From: Euschistus heros
Lineage: Eukaryota > Arthropoda > Insecta > Hemiptera > Pentatomidae
Direction: 5' to 3'
Assembly (NCBI GenBank): GCA_003667255.2
Contig: RCWM02000047.1
Span: forward strand, 558,001 to 622,000
Length of the DNA: 64,000 bases
Shown: positions 34,346-43,745 of the stretch, piece by piece
Layout: the number at the start of each line of letters is the position of its first letter
Numbering within the stretch: the first letter of the stretch is position 1
The notes under the pieces: model-generated
What the model saw: only the letters and a program-made list of their open reading frames with translations
The model's database searches: none
Told to the model about the DNA's origin: nothing
Position numbers and translations under genes: made by a program

Positions 34346-34810
34346 GTCAATCCTAATTATATTACACTATTCTTATTAAAAAGTTTTCTCTTTACGTTTA
34401 TTTTTATTTATAATCATTTATTCATATGCTCTTCCCTAGTGAAAGAGACCAACTTAAAAAGTGTGTTTTAGTCAGATCCCTCGTTAAACAAATAATTTGT
34501 AATATGTAAAATTTATAATATTAAATTTTCCTTGAAAAAATCATTTTTGTAAAACAGTCCTCGTAACTTTAGGTGCAGTGCTTCTCTGATCTGCCTCTTG
34601 TGATGTGCATTTGAGCAACTATTCTGGCTAATTCTCTTGTACCGAACCCAAAACCCTTCATGAGTGTTACAGGTTTTTTTTTTTTTTTTTTTTTTAATAA
34701 ATATTTTTACTTATTAGACCTAATGGTACCATACAGACATTCTTTTACCTGAAATCTATCTCTCTGCAACATACAGCTAAAAGAAATGGACTATAATTGT
34801 TCTTTCCTTG
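34346..34810. other. No gene seen; inner part of Merlin B
   Basis: AT-rich sequence with a T tract at 34675-34696. Nothing else was recognised. Confidence 0.5.
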
Positions 34811-34814
34811 TACC

Positions 34815-34998
34815 TGTGGTGATATCTTTTCCTTTAGTTTCTTGTTACTACCTCTTTGTAATTATTATTACCACATGATTATATTTATTAATAAAATATA
34901 TAGTGTGCCTCGTTGCTTAACCTGGTCATACTAATTGAATACGTTCGTGTATAATTCAATCTTGTTGACTTTATTTAATCTTATTTAAGGTAACTATA
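34815..34998 (+). repeat. Gypsy-2 left LTR
   Basis: It starts TGTGGTGATATC and ends GGTAACTATA, and contains AATAAAATATATAG. No difference from 38965-39148 was seen. Confidence 0.95.
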
Positions 34999-34999
34999 C

Positions 35000-35018
35000 T
35001 GGTGACCCCGAGAAGAAC
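35000..35018 (+). other. Gypsy-2 primer-binding site
   Basis: TGGTGACCCCGAGAAGAAC directly follows the left LTR. TGGTGACCCCGA is common in insect Gypsy elements. Confidence 0.75.
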
Positions 35019-35065
35019 AGTTAAAGCCTTCTGTTGGTAAGAACATTTTTTTCTATTATTTTAAT

Positions 35066-35880
35066 ATGAGCACACCGACAGCTGAAGAATTTCTGTCCCT
35101 TCAGAGGCAATTGGCGGCACTCGAGTTAAAGCTAAACGCGGCCCCAGCACCCAATATTAATCACGTCAGCAGCGTAAAATTACCCCCTTTTTGGGCCCCG
35201 GACCCAACTTTATGGTTCAATCAGCTTGAGGCCAGTTCGAACTCGCCCATGTGACAGCAGACAAAACTAAATATAACCATCTATTATCAGCACTGGACGG
35301 CAACATGCTGACCGTTATTGCCGATGTTATTAAGCGAGACCCCCCCCCGTCTTATAACGAACTTAAAAAAGCTATAGTCTCCCGTTGCAGCGATCCGAAG
35401 AACAACGCTTGCGAAAACTATTATCCGGCCTCGAGTTAGGAGATTTAAAAACCTTCTATACTACTAAGGAATATGAAATCCTTAGCCTCTCCCAATACCG
35501 GCGAGGATATTATAAAGCAGCTATGGATCCAGAGGCTACCCGTAACTACACAATCCATACTACAAGTTATGCATACCGCTACTCTTGATGAATTAGCTAC
35601 AGCCGCAGATAAAATTTTAGATGTATCTCAACCTCAGCCATCCGTATCCAATGTAGAACTACAAAGTCAAAACCACCCTATTTACACAGAAATCGCGGCA
35701 TTAACACAAGAAATTCGAAACCTCACTAGATACCACCGCTCTCGCTCCTCTTCTAGATCACGCCGGCGTTCTCCCATCTTACGTCAGAGACCGTTGGAAG
35801 ACGGCTTTTGTTGGTACCATTCCTCTTTCGGAGACAGGGCACGGAAATGTGTAGCTCCCTGCAAGTACATTTCAAAAAAC
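35066..35880 (+). pseudogene. Gypsy-2 gag
   Basis: The ATG at 35066 opens MSTPTAEEFLSLQRQLAALE and VKLPPFWAPDPTLWFNQLEA. Two or more frameshifts follow (near 35235, 35410 and 35455), and coding is taken up as HVTADKTKYNHLLSALDG, RLRKLLSGLELGD, then from 35473 LPVTTQSILQVMHTATLDEL and a serine/arginine-rich tail. A degenerate knuckle CWYHSSFGDRARKCVAPC precedes the stop at about 35881. The SR-rich tail probably binds RNA. Confidence 0.8.
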
Positions 35881-36030
35881 TAAATAGCCAGGGTTCAGCG
35901 GCGACCTGTTCCTGCCACGGCCCCAATTGTCGCCTTTTCTTAACTGATACGACGACAAAACTTCGTTTTCTCATTGATACAGGAGCGGACGTCTCTCTCT
36001 CTTGCCTCCGAGATCTTCGGATCGCTTGAA
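35881..36030 (+). pseudogene. Gypsy-2 protease
   Basis: The frame gives CRLFLTDTTTKLRFLIDTGA followed by DVSLSC. DTGAD is the active-site loop of retroviral-type aspartic proteases, here intact. The frame stops soon after at 36029, and the rest of the domain is degraded. Confidence 0.7.
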
Positions 36031-36882
36031 CCCTGTTTAACAACACCTTCATACAGCTAACAATTAGCGTATTAATGTCTACGGCAAACGAAATATGACT
36101 CTCACATTTGGCCCCGAATAGCTTTTCACCTACACTTTCCTTTTAGCCGATTATCGGGTCAGACTTTTTAATTCATTTTGTTCTTGTAGTTGACGACTTA
36201 TAGACGGACTCAACATGACTTTCCACCATCCAGCACAGCTCACCACATAACCCAAGTACTCCTATCAGCAAATTCAACCCGACGTCACCTATAAGCTGCC
36301 TTCTTCACGAATGGATCCGGTCATTTCCCGCCTCAGCTATCCCGTCCATTTTCCACGCAACACCACATAAAAACTATAGGACCTCCAATATATTCCAAAC
36401 CCAGACGGATAGACCAGATAAAATAACAGCAGCTAAGGCAGTATTTGACAATAGCTCGACTTGGGGCTATGTCGACCTTCAGATAGTCCATGGGCCAGCC
36501 CACTACATTTTAAGGAAGAAAGATGGCACTTGGAGACCTTGTGGGGACTACAGACAATTAAATGACATTCCTGATAGGTATCCCCTACCTAATATTCAAG
36601 ATTGTACTAATTTTTTAGAAAACAAAACCATCTTTTCAACCCTGGACCTTTACCAACAAATTCCAGTTGCACCAGAAGACGTTTGGCCATTACAACACCA
36701 GGCTCATTTGAATTTCCCTACATTTTTACGTAATGCTGCACAAACCTTTCAAAGATTTATAACGAAGTCCTCCGCGGGCTAAACTGCCAATTTACATATT
36801 TGGACGACGTCCTAGTCGCCTGTCATCTATGGAAGAAACATAAACGATCTCCGTAGCATATTTTACCGAACACAGTTTAAAG
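36031..36882 (+). pseudogene. Gypsy-2 reverse transcriptase, N-terminal two thirds
   Basis: The recognisable pieces are HYILRKKDGTWRPCGDYRQL, IPDRYPLPNIQDCTNFLENK, FSTLDLYQQIPVAPED (motif A) and, after changes, FPTFLRNAAQTFQRF. The catalytic box survives as TYLDDVLVAC in a shifted frame near 36797. Many frameshifts and small deletions lie between 36030 and 36450, so this half of pol is dead. Confidence 0.75.
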
Positions 36883-39084
36883 TTGAACATTTCCAAGTGT
36901 GTTTTCGCTCAGGAGGAAGTACACTTTTTAGGTCATAGAATAACAAAAGACGGTTGCGGGCCTCGTTTAGACAAAATTAAGGCTATATCCGATTTTCCTA
37001 AGCCGAGGACAGCAAAACAACTCCGTACCTTCCTAGGAATGGTGAACTTTTATCGTCGGTTTTTGCCTCAGGCAGCGCAAACACAGGCTCCTCTACACCT
37101 ACCTCATGACATAACCGACAATCAGTCTATAGAATGGACTCAATCGATGACAGACGCCTTTGAACGCACGAAAAGCGACCTTTGTAGAGCAACTCTTCTC
37201 GCACACCCTAGACAAGGTACACCGCTCACGGTCACAACAGACGCTTCGGATACAGCTATTGGCGGAGTAGTCCACCAGATCCACCATTCGACGTTGGAAC
37301 CATTGGGTTTCTTCTCAAAGAAGCTTACACCCACGCAGCAGAGGTACTCTACTTATGACAGAGAGTTACTGGCCTTGTATGAAACCATAAAACATTTCAG
37401 ATATCTATTGGAAGGCCGCCCCTTTACCTGTTATACCGACCACCGCCCGCTAACTTACGCGTTTCAACAAAAGACTGAGAAGGCTGCTCCAAGACAATCC
37501 AGACAACTCTCGTATATTTCTCAGTTCACCACGTCGGTCAAATATATCAAAGGCGTAGAGAATATAGTAGCCGACTGCTTGTCACGGATTGAAGCACTAG
37601 CGAGCAATAGTTTACTGAACGAAACTGACATCGCCAAGGCTCAAACGGAAGACCAGGAACTACCAAGGCTCCACGACTCATCGACCAACTTAGTCCTAGC
37701 ACCAACCACACTGCCAGGCAACTTTTCACTCTACTGCGATACGTCCCTTGGATACTTACGACCTTATATTCCCAAATCCTTAAGATCGGCAGTTTGCGCT
37801 AAATTTCACAATCTTTCACACCCTGGCCGTAGAGCTACTCTTGATCAACTCCGAAAAAGATTCGTCTGGCCACATATGTCTAAATTTGTCACGGACTTTG
37901 TAAAGAACTGTGCTACATGTCAACAAACAAAGATACAGCGGCACGAGAAATCCCCTCTTCAGCACTTCACACCGCCAGATGAACGCTTTGCCTTTATTCA
38001 CATCGACATCGTTGGCCCCCTACCGTTGTCGAACGGCATGAAATACCTCTTGACATGCATCGACCGTTTCACTAAGTGGCCAGAAGCCATTCCAATTGCG
38101 GATCAATCTGCACTGACAGTCGCAAAAGCGTTCTGGACCCACTGGATTAGCCGTTTTGGGACGCCTGTTCAAGTTGTAACTGACCAAGGTCGGAATTTCG
38201 AATCCGAACTTTTCCGTTCCTTAGCAGCTATCTCAGGAATCAAACTGGTTCATACAACGGCATATCACCCGCAGTCCAACGGACTTATAGAGAGGTGGCA
38301 TAGAACACTCAAGACAGCACTCACCTGTAAGCTTTTGGAGACGCAAGACAGTTGGACGGAACTTCTTCCCGTCGTACTCCTCGGCCTTCGGACAGCCATC
38401 AAAAGTGATCATAATGCCTCTCCAGCCGAGCTCGTTTACGGATCTTGGCTACGACTACCAGGCGACATCCATAGCCAACTGGCACCGAACAAGATGGAAC
38501 CTCCTGACACCTACGCTCAACAGTTAGGACGGAGAATGAGATCACTACGGCCTTCTGCCCCGACCTGGCACACCCAACCAACAGTGTTCGCCCATCCAGA
38601 CCTCAACGGTTGCAGCCACGTTTTCTTACGAGATGATCAGATTAGACCCCCATTAACTCCTCCATATACAGGCCCTCATCTAGTTATCTCCAGGGACGCC
38701 AAAACATTTATCATCAGCAAAAACGGCCGCAACATAGTCGTTTCAAGAGATCGAGTGAAACCTGCCCATATACTCTCGGAAAAGCCTAACACCCCTTCGC
38801 TACCTTCAAGCATTATGAGAACACCGACAACGGACAACAATAATTCAAAAAAAATCCCATACGTCAAAAGAAGCGCGTCACCTTTTACCTTCCTCCGGTT
38901 TGCACCAGAAGCGGACGTACCACAAGTGTACCTGAACGATATCGTTGACACTGGGGGGAGAGTGTGTGGTGATATCTTTTCCTTTAGTTTCTTGTTACTA
39001 CCTCTTTGTAATTATTATTACCACATGATTATATTTATTAATAAAATATATAGTGTGCCTCGTTGCTTAACCTGGTCATACTAA
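36883..39084 (+). CDS. Gypsy-2 pol: RT end, RNase H, integrase
   Basis: This is one frame of 733 codons without a stop. It begins in the RT thumb (FLGHRITKDGCGPRL, LGMVNFYRRFLPQ). RNase H follows with VTTDASDTAIGGVV, STYDRELLALYETI and CYTDHRPLTYAF. The integrase zinc finger is HNLSHPGRRATL..CATCQQTK. The integrase core is FIHIDIVGPLPLSNG (Asp), VVTDQGRNFESELF (Asp) and YHPQSNGLIERWHRTLK (Glu), with a C-terminal LVISRDAKTFIISKNGRN region. Integrase inserts element cDNA. The enzyme lacks an upstream start, because RT is broken. Confidence 0.92.
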   Translation: MNISKCVFAQEEVHFLGHRITKDGCGPRLDKIKAISDFPKPRTAKQLRTFLGMVNFYRRFLPQAAQTQAPLHLPHDITDNQSIEWTQSMTDAFERTKSDLCRATLLAHPRQGTPLTVTTDASDTAIGGVVHQIHHSTLEPLGFFSKKLTPTQQRYSTYDRELLALYETIKHFRYLLEGRPFTCYTDHRPLTYAFQQKTEKAAPRQSRQLSYISQFTTSVKYIKGVENIVADCLSRIEALASNSLLNETDIAKAQTEDQELPRLHDSSTNLVLAPTTLPGNFSLYCDTSLGYLRPYIPKSLRSAVCAKFHNLSHPGRRATLDQLRKRFVWPHMSKFVTDFVKNCATCQQTKIQRHEKSPLQHFTPPDERFAFIHIDIVGPLPLSNGMKYLLTCIDRFTKWPEAIPIADQSALTVAKAFWTHWISRFGTPVQVVTDQGRNFESELFRSLAAISGIKLVHTTAYHPQSNGLIERWHRTLKTALTCKLLETQDSWTELLPVVLLGLRTAIKSDHNASPAELVYGSWLRLPGDIHSQLAPNKMEPPDTYAQQLGRRMRSLRPSAPTWHTQPTVFAHPDLNGCSHVFLRDDQIRPPLTPPYTGPHLVISRDAKTFIISKNGRNIVVSRDRVKPAHILSEKPNTPSLPSSIMRTPTTDNNNSKKIPYVKRSASPFTFLRFAPEADVPQVYLNDIVDTGGRVCGDIFSFSFLLLPLCNYYYHMIIFINKIYSVPRCLTWSY

Positions 39085-39148
39085 TTGAATACGTTCGTGT
39101 ATAATTCAATCTTGTTGACTTTATTTAATCTTATTTAAGGTAACTATA
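38965..39148 (+). repeat. Gypsy-2 right LTR
   Basis: Second copy of the 184-bp LTR, followed by the TACC target duplication. The pol frame runs on into it and stops near 39082. Confidence 0.95.
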
Positions 39149-40830
39149 TACCTATTAATTGTTTGATTGATTTTTGTTGACTAATTTAAAAAATATGTTG
39201 ATTTTATCAATTAATCTACTTCACTGGACAATATAATTGCATTTTTACCTTATTATTCATTTAAAAATTAAACTAAGTTATTAAATTTAAAGTTTTTAAA
39301 TAGTCAATATTGATTTGTTATTTTTTGTTTTTAGAAATCATCAAAGTGCTCAGTATTAAGGTGGCAGTAGGAGGAAAAGTGAAGTGTTATCAGCAAGACC
39401 CCATGCCTTTGTAAATATTCATGAAAATGTGATTCAACAATCCCAATATCAGGCTGTTGTAAATCTGAAAATAATATCAGTTTTTATTTTGAAAATAAAA
39501 CATATATTATATAAAGAAAGCGTTTTAAAATGATCTATTTCTATTATTATGTTAATTTTTACACTATAAATTTCAAATAAGACCATTTTAAAAAATATAG
39601 GTAAGGGGAGTTTTTTTTTTTTTACCAAAATCTGATGTTAATTTTAGATTATTCATCAATCTTAGGGTTTCAATGCAATTTGACATAAAAATATGGGAGA
39701 GATAAATTTTTAAACTAAAGAATGATATTATTTTCTGATTTCTCATCTCAAAAAACATGTAGAAACTAAATTTTGTCGAAATCCAAAATAATTTTTTTTT
39801 TACCTTTATAATTTAGTATGATTTTAGAAGGCAAGATGCTGTCAATTTCTGAAAAAATGTAAATAATTTGCGCTTTCTAACACATTTCGCCACCGATTAA
39901 AACCAAATTTTAAGGTCATCTAGAAGCCGTAATACTGCATAGTTTAGCTCAAATTCGGAGGTTGCACCCTCATTGAGGTATTTCAAGTTACAGCTTACCT
40001 CGGATTTTTTCATTCACATCAGTTTTTGTCCACTAAAATCTGGAGTAATCCCACTGTTATAGGCATGGATATAAAGCAGAATGTATGCTGATTGTAGTGA
40101 TGCTATTACAATTGCAATCGGTTGAACACAGCAGTTGTTATGGCCGGTAGAAATCGTTGATGAAATCTCAACTTCAAAATTTTAACCTCCTCGGAAGGGG
40201 TAAAATATCAATATTTTTTGATTTTGATAAAATTTCACTTATAAGGGTTTTATGGTGCGTTAAATCGAGATTTGAGGTCATTTGTTCATGAAAAGAAATG
40301 TCCACTGATTACAGCGGATTTCCTTGGGATTTTGTCATTTTTTTAGAGTTTTTGAGCACCCTAAAGTCGGGTGGTATCTTGTGCATAACATACGTATTTT
40401 TATATCAAATATACATAACTGCAATTAAACATGAAAGATTCATTTCTCTATTTTGATTGAGAGCTGAGAAAAAAAATAAAACGTGATTTTCTTTTTTTTT
40501 TTTTTTCTTTTTCTCGGCTCCTAATGCTCATTGGCAGCTATAACTCTAGTTTTGCACTACTATAGGTCCCTACTACCCACACACAAATCGGCATTCAAAT
40601 CTGTAAGTTACAACTGCAAACATCCCCTTGTTAGTACGAAGTTAATAGGTATGAATGTTGTTACTAGTAAGTATTCTGTACCTGTTGCTTCCGAATATCG
40701 GTAACATGTATGCCATTCAGTTAGCCCATAGCTGTTAAAAAGTAACAGGTCCAGTATTTATGAACCACCACTAGTAGATGCCTCCTAGTGTGGTGGGCAA
40801 GGTTTAACCTAGGATCAGTTGATACTTATC

Positions 40831-40952
40831 TTTTGATAAATGTTATATCTGATCTGCTACTTTATTAGGGGACACATCTAATGCATCAGTTGCCTGTCGG
40901 GGGTGTGGGTGCATTAGATATATCCCAATAAAGTGGTAGATCTTATCAAAAT
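40831..40952. repeat. Imperfect hairpin, MITE-like
   Basis: The left arm (ctactttattaggggacaca and tctaatgca) and the right arm (tgcattagatatatcccaat and aaagtggtagat) are imperfect reverse complements around a GC-richer loop. Outer ttttgataa / ttatcaaaa also pair. Confidence 0.7.
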
Positions 40953-41044
40953 GTTCTTATGAACTTGAAAATTTATGTCTGTCCTCCTTTATGACTTGAA
41001 ATGTATTTACTTGAGGTACGCATGATGATATAGAAGGATCAATA

Positions 41045-41126
41045 CAATTAGGATTGATGAATTAAATGCCACTTCTATTGAGATTAATCTCAATAGAAGT
41101 GGCATTTAATTCATCAATCCTAATTG
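41045..41126. repeat. Perfect 82-bp palindrome without spacer
   Basis: The two 41-bp arms meet at agatt|aatct with no loop and no mismatch (caattaggattgatgaatta outward on each side). Confidence 0.97.
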
Positions 41127-41471
41127 AAATGTATTTATTATTTGTATAATTATAATGAACTAGCATCCTCCCATTGCAGCTTCGCCCGCTCTCAGTAGAA
41201 AAACATTGATAATTTTAGATATTAGTCAAAGTTTTATTTGTTTATGGATAAAAATCTTGTATTGAAGTATGCAAACGAGTATTACTACTTCGATTATATT
41301 ATTCAATTTTATTATTGCTAAACCTTTCTGAAACTATAAAGATGGTGTGTTTAAAGTTTGGTACAGATTGGTTCAGTAGTTTTCGCGGTTAGTGATCGCA
41401 AAGAAAAATGGCTTGTCCTTTTATATAATATTATAGATATAGATGAATGAGTCATCAGGTTCAATATTGAT

Positions 41472-41880
41472 AAGTATTATTTGTTAATAATTCTGATTTT
41501 TATACTATCATAATAATGTTTCAGTTTGTAAATAAGATAAGTGTTATGTTTTATTGAAGTATTTATTTTGTTCCTATTTAAGTATTATTTGTTAATAATT
41601 CTGATTTTTATACTATCATAATAATGTTTCAGTTTGTAAATAAGTGTTATGTTTTATTAAAGTATTTATTTTGTTCCTATTTAAGTATTATTAGTTGATA
41701 ATTCTGATTTTTATACTATCCTAATAATGTTTCAGTTTGTAAATAAGTGTTATGTTTTATTAAAGTATTTATTTTGTTCCTATTTAAGTATTATTTGTTA
41801 ATAATTCTGATTTTTATACTAACGTAGTAATGTTTCAGTTTGTAAATAAGTGTTATGTTGTATTAAAGTATTTATTTGAA
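41472..41880. repeat. 103-108-bp tandem repeat, four copies
   Basis: Units start at about 41472, 41580, 41683 and 41786 with aagtattatt(t/a)gttaata. Each contains ttctgatttttatacta and tgtttcagtttgtaaataag. Confidence 0.9.
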
Positions 41881-43457
41881 CATTACTTTTTTTAAATCCT
41901 GTACAATTTTATTCTAATAAATATACAGTTAGTAAAAAAAATTCTGTGTACACCCATTATTAAAATACTTATCCAATTTTTTTTTTTTGTGTGTTTAATT
42001 AGCTTTAATTGGAAATTTTGTTATTGATGTAATTCAAATGAATTTGTCAACTCATACACATCAAACAAATTTTTTTTTTACATGAATGACGAACTATAGT
42101 AATTTAATATTATAATGTCTGCCAAAAAAGTCGGTTTATTGATCTTAGACAGAAAATATCCAATCAAAACTTGTTTAATCCTATGGAGGATTACTGGTAA
42201 TCCACTCTTTAGAGCTATTTTTAGTCTTTTATTATAGGTTGTCCTGCAAGGAAGTAAATTAAAAATTATATTTGTTCTCATTATGGAGAGTTTCATAGAA
42301 ATCAGAAACTAGTCATAATTTCAAGAATGGAAGAAAAGTTTTGGGGAGAAATAGGCAAAACAATTTCTGAAAATGACTATAAGATAAAAAATTAACAGGT
42401 TTGAAGAAACAGAACTTTCATAGTCAGGAATGTCTGGACCTCCAAAATAACATTAAAGGGTAACATATGTGAGACAATTTTAAAACTATTCACAAGAAGC
42501 AGTGTCCTCTCTCATCCCAGGTATGCTAGAAAATGATTATGACATTAAAGTTACACCACATGCCGTGTGGAACTTAATAAAAAGTGTAGGGTATAACTCC
42601 TAGTCAGCTAGGAAATAACCCTTCATAAGTAAAGTGAATATGAAATAGGGTAAAAAACAACTAAGTGTCGAAAAGTAATATGTTAACAAGCCAAATAAAT
42701 AGTCTCTGGGAACAAGTTTTATTAAGTGAGTAATGTAAATTTAATATATTTTCATCTGATGGAACAGTTGGGGATTGGCTAAAACCAAAAACAGGCCTAG
42801 AGACTTAAAAGATATACCCCACTGTTAAACATGGTTGGGGTGTAATCAAAGTTTAGAAATGATGAATCACTAGTTATTTAATAATTGAAAGATTTGGTGG
42901 ATGAAGGGTTTATACCAAATTTTTATAACAAATACATCTTGTTAATCTTGTATATTGAATTTATAGAGTTAAGTAGGAAAATGTAAATATTTCAAAGCAA
43001 CTATAAAAAAAAAACGAGATATGATGAAGGTGAAGGATTTATTAACATTTTCCTGGATAAGGAATATGTAATAAAAAAACATGTAGATAAATGAGCCAAA
43101 ATTTATAAATTTGTAAATAAAAATAAATGTAGTCAATGTTAAAATAGAATGAAATGAAAAAAACAATAAAAGAATGGTAGGTAATAAGTGATAAGCCATG
43201 ATAAATTAATATTATTTCCTTGATTTTATTAAAAAGGGTGAGTTTAGTCAATTGTGGTTGGTAAGTGATGACATAAATTTGAAAAAAATGTAGATTGGCG
43301 CCTTAGTTTCCCCTCTAGAGTGGGGAATGGAGGAGAATAACCTTTCCCTTCTAAAAGTAGCGACTAAAAGAGCAAAATAAATCGGAACAAGGTTAGAATC
43401 GATAAAAGGTATTTTAGGCGGGCACAGGAGCTGCCTCCCGTTAACCCGACCGTTACC

Positions 43458-43465
43458 CTCAAAAG
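43458..43465. repeat. Target-site duplication of Merlin B, right
   Basis: CTCAAAAG, identical to 31487-31494 and directly outside the right TIR. Confidence 0.9.
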
Positions 43466-43619
43466 AATTAGTCAACAAAATTAAAAACTTTGAAATTCCA
43501 GACAATACTTAATTATTAATATCTTTAGATGTCACGAATCTGTTTACTGGTATCCCATAATCAGAAGCAACAAATTTAAAATTTGTCTTATAATTTAATC
43601 AATATGGATTTATTTATCT

Positions 43620-43745
43620 ATTTTTATTTTCATGGTGCGACAAGCCGGTTTACTACAGGCCTCTTAAAACTCATTGCCCCAATCGTTACGGTCTTGTGCT
43701 GATTTCATCCAGTTCCTGACTCTCAAAAGGTTTTTAATATTCTAG
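43620..43745 (-). pseudogene. LINE ORF2 C-terminal stub
   Basis: The minus strand reads VRNWMKSAQDRNDWGNEF, a stop, then EACSKPACRTMKIKI. A W..xAQDRxxW helix just before the stop is the usual ORF2 end of the same broad LINE group as at 7275-7690 and 45502-46216. Confidence 0.55.

Larger units (their letters stand above)
34815..39148 (+). mobile_element. Gypsy-2 LTR retrotransposon with identical LTRs
   Basis: Two 184-bp LTRs (34815-34998 and 38965-39148) read the same at every base compared, and TACC flanks both ends (34811-34814 and 39149-39152). The primer-binding-site-like TGGTGACCCCGAGAAGAAC follows the left LTR, and a purine tract (actggggggagagtg) precedes the right LTR. Gag and the first half of pol are broken by several frameshifts, while RNase H and integrase form one long frame. 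Identical LTRs mean a recent insertion. Confidence 0.95.
39153..43456. other. Non-coding inner right part of Merlin B
   Basis: There is no coherent protein frame. The stretch holds a hairpin (40831-40952), a perfect palindrome (41045-41126), a four-copy tandem repeat (41472-41880) and a subterminal block shared with Merlin A and C (about 43320-43420). A possible coding-like stretch after an AG near 39335 was not supported. Confidence 0.5.
31495..43457 (+). mobile_element. Large Merlin-like transposon B
   Basis: Both ends carry the same inverted repeat of 28 bp (starting GGTAACGGTCGGGTTAACGG). They are flanked by a perfect 8-bp direct repeat, CTCAAAAG, at 31487-31494 and 43458-43465. An ISXO2-like transposase remnant lies at 32682-33357. 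An 8-bp duplication, GG-starting TIRs and an ISXO2/IS1016-type transposase fit the Merlin superfamily. The span includes Merlin copy C and Gypsy-2; without these it is about 6.7 kb, large for Merlin. About 4.1 kb of its right part is non-coding DNA with tandem repeats and palindromes. Confidence 0.8.

Noticed and set aside
33418..34353. 8-bp target duplication for Merlin copy C
   Set aside because: The flanking 8-mers AGATATAA and GTCAATCC do not match, so it is not claimed.
39335..39480. Exon-like stretch after tttttgtttttag
   Set aside because: One frame reads without stops for about 40 residues, but there is no paired donor, no family and AT-rich surroundings.
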